From JAIQFF01 sp963725615 (GTDB taxonomy: Bacteria; Acidobacteriota; Terriglobia; Terriglobales; Acidobacteriaceae): a stretch of DNA of 64,000 nucleotides. The stretch covers positions 124,001-188,000 of the forward strand of contig CAVRZO010000017.1 in assembly GCA_963725615.1 (NCBI GenBank). Reading direction: 5' to 3'. Below are positions 57,489-64,000 of the stretch, one piece after another. How positions within the stretch are numbered: the first letter of the stretch is position 1; every line of letters starts with the position of its first letter. The translations under genes were made by a program, and so were the position numbers. The notes under the pieces were generated by a model. It saw only the letters and a program-made list of their open reading frames with translations, was not told the DNA's origin and searched no databases.

Positions 57489-58019
57489 ATGCAGGTCCTT
57501 CAGAACATCGCGGCTATCGCCAAAGGCATGAGCATCACCTTCATGGAGATGTTCCAGCCCACGGTGGTGGAGAACTATCCCGACGGACCCGGTCCGCTGA
57601 AAGGCGCCATGTTTCAGGAGCGCTTCCGGGGCGTACACGTGCTGCAGCGCGACGAGAATGGTCTGGAAAAGTGCGTTGCCTGCTTTCTGTGCGCAGCCGC
57701 TTGCCCCTCGAATTGCATCTATATCGAGGCCGCCGAGAACACGGCGGAGAATCGGGTCAGCGGGGCCGAGCGCTACGCCCGGGTCTATAACATTGACTAC
57801 AACCGGTGCATCTTCTGCGGCTATTGCGTGGAAGCCTGTCCCACCGACGCGATTACCCACGGCCACGGCTTTGAAATCGCAAGTTTTAACGCCAGCAACC
57901 TGGTCTACCGCAAAGAGCAGATGCTGGCCCCCATGTCAGCCCATATGGGAGCGGGCGCGGTATTCAATCGAGACGAAGTTGCAGCCGGGGCACCTTCGTT
58001 ACCTGTACAGGGGAGCTAA
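57489..58019 (+). CDS. NuoI-like ferredoxin subunit, copy 2
   Basis: 176 residues with CVACFLCAAACP and CIFCGYCVEACP cluster motifs. It also has the NuoI helix IAKGMSITFMEMFQPTVV and the GAERYARVYNIDYNRC segment typical of the proteobacterial and acidobacterial type. More similar in length to standard NuoI than copy 1. It follows the SagB-like gene on the same strand by 73 bases. Whether it supplies complex I or a separate oxidoreductase is open. Confidence 0.9.
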   Translation: MQVLQNIAAIAKGMSITFMEMFQPTVVENYPDGPGPLKGAMFQERFRGVHVLQRDENGLEKCVACFLCAAACPSNCIYIEAAENTAENRVSGAERYARVYNIDYNRCIFCGYCVEACPTDAITHGHGFEIASFNASNLVYRKEQMLAPMSAHMGAGAVFNRDEVAAGAPSLPVQGS

Positions 58020-58047
58020 AGTTCAATAGATTCTGTCAGAGGATGAG

Positions 58048-58075
58048 ACGCCGGTCCCAAGCGGGCCGGCGTTTG
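58048..58075 (+). terminator. Probable terminator hairpin after NuoI copy 2
   Basis: ACGCCGG-T-CCC, loop AAGC, GGG-CCGGCGT, then TTG. The stem is strong, the T-tract weak. Confidence 0.6.
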
Positions 58076-58105
58076 TGCATACAGGCACGAAATTCAGCCA
58101 CGCGC

Positions 58106-58142
58106 TAACTGAGAACCGAGAACTGTAATCTGAGATCTGAAG
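58106..58142. repeat. GAGAACCGAGAACTG tract before metH
   Basis: ACTGAGAACCGAGAACTGTAATCTGAGATCTG ends about 16 bases before the metH ATG. It is one of the AACTGAG-type tracts. Confidence 0.5.
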
Positions 58143-58157
58143 ATCAATCGCTTTAAA

Positions 58158-61100
58158 ATGCCCGACTTTTTACAAACCGTAAAAGACCGCGTCGTCATCT
58201 ACGACGGCGCCATGGGGACGAACATACAGTTCCGCAACCCCAGTGTGGACGATTTCTGGGGCAAGGAAGGCTGCAACGAACTGCTCGTCCTCAGCCGTCC
58301 CGACATCATTAAGGACATCCACGCCGACTTTTTCAAGGTCGGCTGCGACGTAGTCGAGACCAACACTTTTGGTGGTGCCCGCGTCGTCCTGGCCGAGTAC
58401 GATCTGCAGGACAAAGTTGCTGAGATCAATATCGCTGCCGCGAAGATCGCGAAGGAAGTCGCACAGCAATTTTCCACGAAGGACAAGCCCCGCTTCGTGG
58501 CCGGCTCCATCGGCCCAACCACAAAGCTGCCATCTCTTGGACACATCACCTTCGACAACATGGTGGCCGGTTACACCGAACAGGCTGCTGCTCTGATCGA
58601 AGGCGGCGTAGACATCCTGCTCGCAGAAACTTGCCAGGACCTGCTTCAAGCGAAGGCCGTGCTGGTCGGCATCTTCGACGCAATGGCAAAGACAGGCAAG
58701 CGCCTGCCCGTCACCATACAGGTCACGCTCGAAGCCACAGGCACCATGCTGCTCGGCACCGAGATCGGCGCGGCGCTCACCGCCCTCGAGCCCTTTGACG
58801 TGGACGTCATCGGCCTCAACTGCGCCACCGGCCCGAAAGAGATGAACGATGCGGTACGCTTCCTCGGCCTCAATTCGAGCAAGCTGATCTCGATTCTGCC
58901 CAACGCCGGCCTGCCCCAGAACGAAGGCGGCCACGCCGTCTACAAGCTCAGCCCCGCCGAGCTCGCGCAGTATCACAAGCGTTTCGTGACCGAATATGGC
59001 GTAAGCATCGTAGGCGGATGCTGCGGCACGACCCCGGAACACCTGAAGGCTGTCGTCGATGCCGTGGCCAATGCGCAGCCGGCTCACCGCGAGGTCAAGC
59101 CCACGGCCGCTGCTTCGAGCGCCTACACTTCTGTCCCGCTCGATCTCGATCCCAAACCGCTGGTCGTCGCCGAAGAGATGAATACGACCACCCGGGTGGA
59201 ACACTTCCGCAACCTGGTTCGCGGCAAAAAGTACGACGACATTCTGACGATGGCCAAGAAGCTGGTGAATGAGGGTTCGCACATGCTCGACCTGTGCTGC
59301 GCCATCGTTGGCGAAGATGAAAAGGGATACATCACTTCGATCCTCGAAAGAGTCGCCACCCGCGTGCCTGCTCCCATCCTCGTCGATTCCACAGAAGCGG
59401 ACGTGGTCGAGGAAGCGCTGAAGCGTATTCCCGGCAAGGCCATCATCAATTCCATCAACCTGGAAGATGGCGAGAAGCGAACTTCAAAAGTTTTGCCTAT
59501 GGCGCGACGCTACGGCGCCGCCGTGATTGCCCTGACCATTGATGAAGACGGCATGGCGCTCACCGCCGACAAGAAGGTTGCCATCGCCAAGCGTATTTAC
59601 AAACTGGCGACAGAGAAATACGGCTTGCGCGGCATTGACCTGATCTTCGATGCCCTCACTTTGCCCATTACCACCGGGCAGGAAGATTACCGCTCGGCCG
59701 GAATCGAAACTCTGGCGGCGGTGAAGCGCATCAAGCAGGAACTGCCCGAGGTAAAAACCATCCTCGGTGTCAGCAACATTTCTTTCGGTCTCGATGCCTA
59801 CCCGCGCCGCGTTCTCAATTCCGTCTTCATGCACGAAGCGGTGAACAATGGCCTCGACATGGCCATCGTCAACTACTCCAAAATCTATCCGTTATACAAG
59901 ATCCCTCAGGAAGAAGTTGATCTCGCGCTAAAGCTGATCTACCGCGACGCAGCGTCCGACGGCGACCCGCTGCAAAAGTACATGAACCACTTTGCCGGCA
60001 AGAAAAACAAAGGGCAAAGCGAGACCACGGCACACGTCGAAACTCTTTCGGTCGAGGACAAGCTGAAGTTCGCCATCATCAATGGCGAAAAAGCGGTCGG
60101 CGAAGGCGCGCACAAAAAGACCCTCGAAGAAATACTGGAGGAGGCCCTCACTCAATATTCCCCGCTCGACCTGATCAACAACGTGTTGCTCGATGGCATG
60201 CGCACCGTGGGTGACCTGTTTGGCGCGCGCAAGATGCAGCTGCCGTCCGTGCTCGATTCCGCCGGCGTCATGAAACAGGCCGTCGCCTACCTCGAACCCA
60301 AAATGGAGAAGAAGGCCGGTTCACAAAAAGCCACCATTGTGCTCGCCACGGTAAAAGGCGACGTCCACGACATTGGCAAGAACCTGGTCGACATCATTCT
60401 TTCCAACAATGGCTACAAGGTCGTCAATCTGGGAATCAAGCAGGCCGGCGACGTCATCATCAAGTCCGCCATGGAGCACAAGGCCGACGCCATCGGATTG
60501 AGCGGCTTGCTGGTGAAATCCACGCTCGAGATGAAGTACGTGATCCAGGATCTGGAACGCCAGAAACTTGAGTTCCCGGTAATCTGCGGCGGTGCCGCGC
60601 TCACCCGCAAGTATGTGGAAGACGATCTCCGCCGCGAATACTCAAACGCAGTGTTCTACGCGGACGATGCCTTCGCCGGCCTGCACATCATGGAAGACCT
60701 GGCCACGGCCAACGGCAAGAAGCAGGCACGCCTGCTCGAAGGGCGCACCGTCAAGGAGTACGCCAAGGCCGCCGCAGTGGATGAAGAAACCGGCCCCATA
60801 TTCGCGGAGCGAAGTCCGGTCGTAAAAGATGCGCCGAATATCCCCACTCCGCCCTTCTGGGGTGTAAAGGTGCGCAAAGATTTTGACTTGCGAGAGCTCT
60901 TCCCTTTCATCAACGAAACCGCGCTCTTCAAGAACCAGTGGCAACTGAAGACGGCGTCGCAGGAAGACTACTTACGGCTGGTCGAACACAAATTCCGTCC
61001 GATAAAAAAGAACCTCGAAGAAGAAGTCATCGCCAGTGGAATCTTGGAACCAAAAGCCGTCTACGGATATTTCCCGGCGCAGAGCGACGGCAACGATACC

Positions 61101-61631
61101 ATCGTCTACGACACGGAAGACAACGGGAAAGAACTCCTGCGCTTCACCTTCCCCCGCCAGCGCGAAGGCCGCAAACTCTCCATCTCCGACTTCTTCTCCC
61201 CGAAGTCATCCGGGAAAATGGACGTCATCGGACTGTCGCTAGTCACCATGGGCGCCCGGGCATCGGTTGAAACCCAGAAGCTGTTCGAAGCTGGAGAGTA
61301 CACCAAATACCTCTACCTGCACGGCCTGAGCGTAGAGACCGCCGAAGCCCTGGCCGAATACCTGCACAAGAAGATGCGGGAAGAGCTGGGCATCGCCGGC
61401 GAAGACTCGCCCCACATCCGCGACCTGTTCCACCAGAAATATCGCGGATCGCGCTATTCGTTCGGCTATCCCGCATGTCCAAATCTAGAGGACCAGACCA
61501 AGCTGTTCGCGCTGCTCCATCCCGAAGAAAATGTCGGAGTGCGCCTGACCAGCGGCTTCCTCCTCGATCCCGAGCAGTCCACATCAGCCATCGTAGTCCA
61601 CCACCCCGGCGCAAAATATTTTGTAGTGTAG
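58158..61631 (+). CDS. metH: Cobalamin-dependent methionine synthase
   Basis: 1157 residues. Domains in order: homocysteine-binding barrel (starts DRVVIYDGAMGTNIQ; zinc Cys in GLNCATGP and VGGCCGTTPEH), folate-binding barrel (EEMNTTTRVEHFRNLVRG; VSNISFGLDAYPRR), cap domain (LEEILEEALTQYSPLDLINN), B12 domain with the DxHxxG motif (VKGDVHDIGKNLVDII), and C-terminal reactivation domain (KFRPIKKNLEEEVIASG; YSFGYPACPNLEDQ). No upstream cobalamin riboswitch was seen. Slightly shorter than the E. coli enzyme (1227 residues). Confidence 0.97.
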   Translation: MPDFLQTVKDRVVIYDGAMGTNIQFRNPSVDDFWGKEGCNELLVLSRPDIIKDIHADFFKVGCDVVETNTFGGARVVLAEYDLQDKVAEINIAAAKIAKEVAQQFSTKDKPRFVAGSIGPTTKLPSLGHITFDNMVAGYTEQAAALIEGGVDILLAETCQDLLQAKAVLVGIFDAMAKTGKRLPVTIQVTLEATGTMLLGTEIGAALTALEPFDVDVIGLNCATGPKEMNDAVRFLGLNSSKLISILPNAGLPQNEGGHAVYKLSPAELAQYHKRFVTEYGVSIVGGCCGTTPEHLKAVVDAVANAQPAHREVKPTAAASSAYTSVPLDLDPKPLVVAEEMNTTTRVEHFRNLVRGKKYDDILTMAKKLVNEGSHMLDLCCAIVGEDEKGYITSILERVATRVPAPILVDSTEADVVEEALKRIPGKAIINSINLEDGEKRTSKVLPMARRYGAAVIALTIDEDGMALTADKKVAIAKRIYKLATEKYGLRGIDLIFDALTLPITTGQEDYRSAGIETLAAVKRIKQELPEVKTILGVSNISFGLDAYPRRVLNSVFMHEAVNNGLDMAIVNYSKIYPLYKIPQEEVDLALKLIYRDAASDGDPLQKYMNHFAGKKNKGQSETTAHVETLSVEDKLKFAIINGEKAVGEGAHKKTLEEILEEALTQYSPLDLINNVLLDGMRTVGDLFGARKMQLPSVLDSAGVMKQAVAYLEPKMEKKAGSQKATIVLATVKGDVHDIGKNLVDIILSNNGYKVVNLGIKQAGDVIIKSAMEHKADAIGLSGLLVKSTLEMKYVIQDLERQKLEFPVICGGAALTRKYVEDDLRREYSNAVFYADDAFAGLHIMEDLATANGKKQARLLEGRTVKEYAKAAAVDEETGPIFAERSPVVKDAPNIPTPPFWGVKVRKDFDLRELFPFINETALFKNQWQLKTASQEDYLRLVEHKFRPIKKNLEEEVIASGILEPKAVYGYFPAQSDGNDTIVYDTEDNGKELLRFTFPRQREGRKLSISDFFSPKSSGKMDVIGLSLVTMGARASVETQKLFEAGEYTKYLYLHGLSVETAEALAEYLHKKMREELGIAGEDSPHIRDLFHQKYRGSRYSFGYPACPNLEDQTKLFALLHPEENVGVRLTSGFLLDPEQSTSAIVVHHPGAKYFVV

Positions 61632-61650
61632 GGCCGCACCCTGCACAGAC

Positions 61651-61724
61651 TGTGTGGGGACGGGTTCGGAGCCTGCCTTGAGCGAAGCGAAGGGACCCGT
61701 CCAGGCCGAGCAAAGCTCGGCTAG
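61651..61724. repeat. Two-hairpin element after metH
   Basis: Near copy of the element at 53998: TGTGTGGGGACGGGTTC, then GCCTGCCTTGAGCGAAGCGAAGGGACCC, then GCCGAGCAAAGCTCGGC. It follows the metH stop by about 20 bases. Confidence 0.7.
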
Positions 61725-61738
61725 GTTTTTCTGCCAAA

Positions 61739-62245
61739 TCACCGCCCAAAATACAAAACCATCAACTCCTCATCCACATACTCATCGCCGACCCTCAGAG
61801 CCCGCCGCTCACACCCGTAAACCTCAAATCCCAAAGACTCGTACAACCCCTTGGCGCCCGCATTCTGACTACTGACCGCAAGTGCCACCTGTTCCATGCC
61901 CGGCAAAAGCTGCGCCAACCCGATCAACTCCCCCAACAAGGCCCGGCCGACACCTTTCCCTCGACACTCCTCGGAAACATAGACACCCCAAATTCCGCCC
62001 CGATGGCGGATCTTCTTGCCCCGTCGGCGAAAGAACCCGGCCATGCCAATCAATTGCCGGTCGATGAATGCCCCAAGAACGAAATTGTCTTGCCCGGAGC
62101 TCAGACGATTTCTAATAATCTCTAAAGTCGTGACCTGATGCTCGGCCACCGAGTCAGTGAAAGCCAGTGGCTCCCGCTCCAACGCTTCGAGGCGAAGCTG
62201 CCGGTAGGCCTCGGCATCGAGTTCAGTTAGGCGGCGAATCTCCAT
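61739..62245 (-). CDS. GNAT-family N-acetyltransferase
   Basis: 168 residues from the ATG at 62245 (a TTG at 62251 is an alternative). The acetyl-CoA-binding segment is IWGVYVSEECRGKGVGRALL, with the usual RGxGxG/A phrase and a later NAGAKGLYESLGFEVYG helix. The N-terminus EIRRLTELDAEAYRQLRLEA is typical. The substrate (protein N-terminus, polyamine or small amine) is not predictable. Convergent with metH. Confidence 0.88.
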   Translation of the reverse strand: MEIRRLTELDAEAYRQLRLEALEREPLAFTDSVAEHQVTTLEIIRNRLSSGQDNFVLGAFIDRQLIGMAGFFRRRGKKIRHRGGIWGVYVSEECRGKGVGRALLGELIGLAQLLPGMEQVALAVSSQNAGAKGLYESLGFEVYGCERRALRVGDEYVDEELMVLYFGR

Positions 62246-62332
62246 AGTCAATTCTCAGTTCGTGAAGATTATATCGGCGCATTACCAGCGTCCGCGTAAA
62301 CCGCCCGGCCCCAACCCGCATCTCACAGTCTT

Positions 62333-62482
62333 ATGATCCGCAAACTACCATCCGGAAAATATCGGCTCTACTCGCGAAAGAAAAATCCCAAGACCGGCCG
62401 TCGCCGCAACCTTGGAACGTTCTCCACGCGAGCCGCCGCGGAAAAGCATGAACGCGAGGTCCAGTACTTCAAGAAGGGATGA
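62333..62482 (+). CDS. Small Arm-domain-like protein, 49 residues
   Basis: The frame begins MIRKLPSGKYRLYSRKKNPK and continues TGRRRNLGTFSTRAAAEKH to the TGA at 62480-62482. The SGKYRLYSR / RRRNLGTF / AAEKHE pattern is that of the Arm (AP2-like integrase N-terminal) DNA-binding fold, here on its own without an integrase domain. Basic composition suggests nucleic-acid binding. Divergent from the GNAT gene. It is easily missed because of its size. Confidence 0.65.
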   Translation: MIRKLPSGKYRLYSRKKNPKTGRRRNLGTFSTRAAAEKHEREVQYFKKG

Positions 62483-62492
62483 TCGGACGCGG

Positions 62493-63491
62493 CTAGTTAA
62501 GTTGCCGCTTCATCCAATCCAGCACCGTCGGCACCAGCGCATCGTAGAACTTGCCGTTCACCGTAAAGCCGTGTCCCATCCCGTCGATCTCAAGATAGCG
62601 GGCGTGGCCGGGATGCACCTGAGTCACAATGTCGGCGATAGCCTGACTGTCAGCCCGGCTCATGATGTCATCAGCGCCGCCGCGGATTACCAGCACCGGC
62701 GCGCTCACCTTCTGCCACGCCTCGCCCAGGTTCAACGCCTGCAGTTGTTGGTAAAACGCTGCCGGACGTCCGTATTGTCCGTCAGGCGTGTCGTACCAGA
62801 ACTGCTTCCACTCGGGATGCTGCGCGATAACCTGCCCCGGTGTCATGCCTTTTATCAGGTACAGGTTGTAGAAATCGGCAAAGACTTTCACCGACTCGTT
62901 CACCTCGGCCGGAGATTTGCCCTCCCCCGTCAGTCGCCGCCGCTCCAGTTCCAGCATGTGCTCGTACCAGGTACGTCCCCATGAACCCGCGGAGACAAAG
63001 CCGCGCACCGGATGCTGCTGCGCCGCCAGCGGAGAGAAACCGCCGCCATTGCTGAGCCCAACGACAAAGACGCGATCACGATCCATGAAGTCGTACTTCG
63101 CCAGCGAGTCGAAGGCAGCCCGCCAGCCTTCCATCTCGCTGTTGAAGTCTGCCTTGGAGCAATCGCCCTGGCTGTCGCCCACCCCAGGCTTGTCCATGCG
63201 CACGGTCGAGTATCCCGATTCGTCAATGAGCCGCCGCATGAAAATGCCAAACCCGTCGCGCGTACTGGCATCCGGATATTCCATCGTGTCGCAACTAAGC
63301 CATCCCACGAAGAATATGACGGGCACCTTCCCCGCAACTGCCTTGGGACGGGTAACAAACGTGCGCAACTTCTGCCCGCTATGATTTGTCACCCAGTCGT
63401 ACGTCACCTCAGCGTTCTGGAATTGTTCACGCTGCGCCACGGCCGGTAGCGCAAGCAGGATTACGAACCAGGCAATTCGCGGTAGATGCAT
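62493..63491 (-). CDS. Exported alpha/beta hydrolase
   Basis: 332 residues. A signal peptide (WFVILLALPAVAQ) is followed by an alpha/beta-hydrolase fold: oxyanion strand KVPVIFFVGWL, nucleophile elbow VVGLSNGGGFSP, Asp in VIRGGADDIMSRADS, His near GMGHGFTV. Similar to S9/S15-like esterases or peptidases acting on secreted substrates. The activity is unknown. Confidence 0.85.
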   Translation of the reverse strand: MHLPRIAWFVILLALPAVAQREQFQNAEVTYDWVTNHSGQKLRTFVTRPKAVAGKVPVIFFVGWLSCDTMEYPDASTRDGFGIFMRRLIDESGYSTVRMDKPGVGDSQGDCSKADFNSEMEGWRAAFDSLAKYDFMDRDRVFVVGLSNGGGFSPLAAQQHPVRGFVSAGSWGRTWYEHMLELERRRLTGEGKSPAEVNESVKVFADFYNLYLIKGMTPGQVIAQHPEWKQFWYDTPDGQYGRPAAFYQQLQALNLGEAWQKVSAPVLVIRGGADDIMSRADSQAIADIVTQVHPGHARYLEIDGMGHGFTVNGKFYDALVPTVLDWMKRQLN

Positions 63492-63552
63492 GGCAAGAAA
63501 CCTCGCCAGCTTTAGACGCAGACGAAAGAAGGAAGTTACTGCAGGAAGAAAC

Positions 63553-63642
63553 TGGCGGAGAGGGGGGGATTCGAACCCCCGATACCCGTTAAGGTATGTC
63601 CGCTTTCGAGGCGGATCGTTTCAACCACTCACGCACCTCTCC
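63553..63642 (-). tRNA. tRNA-Ser (anticodon CGA)
   Basis: On the minus strand, acceptor GGAGAGG pairs with CCTCTCC, a long variable arm is present as expected for Ser, and the anticodon stem TCCGC/GCGGA encloses CTCGAAA. The T-arm contains GGTTCGAATCC. CCA is encoded at 63555-63553. 90 bases. Confidence 0.96.
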
Positions 63643-63648
63643 GGAAAA

Positions 63649-63724
63649 CAGTCGTCAGTCTTCGGTCGTCAGTCGTCAGTGAAGTCGTCCGTCGCTGAGA
63701 ACTGAGAACTGGCAACTGACGACT
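63649..63724. repeat. GTCGTCAGTC and GAGAACTGAGAACTG tract at the tadA 3' end
   Basis: GTCGTCAGTCTTCGGTCGTCAGTCGTCAG on the left and GAGAACTGAGAACTGGCAACTGACGAC on the right. The same GTCGTCAG units form the inverted element at 55192. Confidence 0.7.
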
Positions 63725-64000
63725 TTTCTCCCCTCCTGCGGCGGAAGAAAGCTTGCATCATCTCGGCACAACGCCCCGCCAGAACGCCGCTGCGTACCTC
63801 CATCTGGTGGTTCAGGCTGGGATGATTCAGAACCTGCATCACCGAACGGATAGCGCCCGCCTTAGGGTCATCAGCGCCATAAACCAGGCGTTTCAGCCGG
63901 GCATGGACCAGAGCGCCGGCGCACATAGCGCACGGCTCAATTGTAGCAAACAGTTCGCAGCCTTCCAGGCGGTGGTTGCCGATCGCGGCACCCGCCTCGC
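63669..64000 (-). CDS. tadA: tRNA-specific adenosine deaminase, C-terminal part
   Basis: The gene runs off the right edge. Visible are the zinc-site phrase TIEPCAMCAGALVHARLKRL, the following VYGADDPKAGAIRSVMQVL, and the C-terminal helix CAEMMQAFFRRRR. TadA converts A34 to inosine in tRNA-Arg(ACG), a tRNA present in this window. The last about 20 residues (KSSVASSQFSATDDFTDD) are translated from the heptamer repeat tract at 63669-63724 and should not be part of the normal enzyme. Confidence 0.9.
   Translation of the reverse strand, partial: EAGAAIGNHRLEGCELFATIEPCAMCAGALVHARLKRLVYGADDPKAGAIRSVMQVLNHPSLNHQMEVRSGVLAGRCAEMMQAFFRRRRGEKSSVASSQFSATDDFTDD

Noticed and set aside
58020..58157. Cobalamin riboswitch before metH
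   Set aside because: The 138-base leader holds a terminator hairpin and an AACTG tract but no B12-box wording or the needed length.
63386..63592. Open frame ending GGEGGIRTPDTR
   Set aside because: This peptide is a known artefact of translating a tRNA-Ser gene.
1..64000. CRISPR array, insertion sequence, prophage or integron
   Set aside because: Repeats are dispersed or short-unit tracts without regular spacers; no transposase, integrase or phage structural gene was seen.

Overview
The window is GC-rich chromosomal DNA with housekeeping genes on both strands. The gene content suggests an Acidobacteriota bacterium, probably class Terriglobia. The pointers are a sedolisin with Ig-like repeats, carboxypeptidase-regulatory-like and TonB-like secreted proteins, REC/PilZ proteins, a three-gene succinate dehydrogenase, a deoxyhypusine-synthase-like protein beside pyruvoyl arginine decarboxylase, and many short palindromic intergenic repeats. 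No rRNA, phage, insertion sequence or CRISPR array was seen. Two tRNA genes are present, Arg(ACG) and Ser(CGA), both with encoded CCA.

Layout. 0-8 kb: a Rossmann/DUF2520 fragment, NUDIX hydrolase, cold-shock protein, PolX, aldo/keto reductase, secreted amidohydrolase, and membrane proteins including a DUF421 protein. 8-14 kb: a vapBC pair, a copper-type P-ATPase divergent from a small HMA-like protein, an M48A protease and tRNA-Arg. 14-25 kb: secreted and signalling proteins (TonB-like, methyltransferase, STAS/pseudo-receiver, sedolisin, REC-PilZ-PilZ). 25-31 kb: a PTPS-related membrane protein coupled to XTP/dITP pyrophosphatase, then sdhC-sdhA-sdhB. 31-36 kb: an M15-like protein, M19 dipeptidase, two cyclophilins and a Phd/PIN toxin-antitoxin pair. 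36-39 kb: a frameshifted MlaD-like pseudogene, mdh and icd. 39-48 kb: nitrogen control (glnE and its target glnA), glutathione peroxidase and a LysR regulator. 48-58 kb: HAD phosphatase, POTRA protein, a polyamine cluster, and a SagB-like oxidoreductase between two NuoI-like ferredoxins. 58-64 kb: metH, a GNAT protein, a 49-residue protein, an alpha/beta hydrolase, tRNA-Ser and a partial tadA.

How the genes fit together. sdhCAB, icd and mdh cover three TCA-cycle steps. GlnE and GlnA form the adenylylation control pair of glutamine synthetase. Pyruvoyl arginine decarboxylase, agmatine deiminase and N-carbamoylputrescine amidase make a complete arginine-to-putrescine route, with a deoxyhypusine-synthase-like enzyme that could use the product. 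In this sequence the agmatine deiminase gene carries an in-frame repeat insertion and a downstream frameshift.

The most unusual signal is the repeat landscape. One family is a two-hairpin palindrome, sometimes paired head-to-head like REPINs. Another is a set of unrelated heptamer-like tracts with inverted ends. Both kinds enter coding sequence: they are translated inside the TonB-like protein, agmatine deiminase, the possible GlnE N-terminus and the TadA C-terminus, and they supply stop codons for other genes. Several genes also have a -10-like box only 6-9 bases before the start codon and no useful Shine-Dalgarno, suggesting leaderless mRNAs. All functional calls rest on motif recognition by eye; no database search was run.
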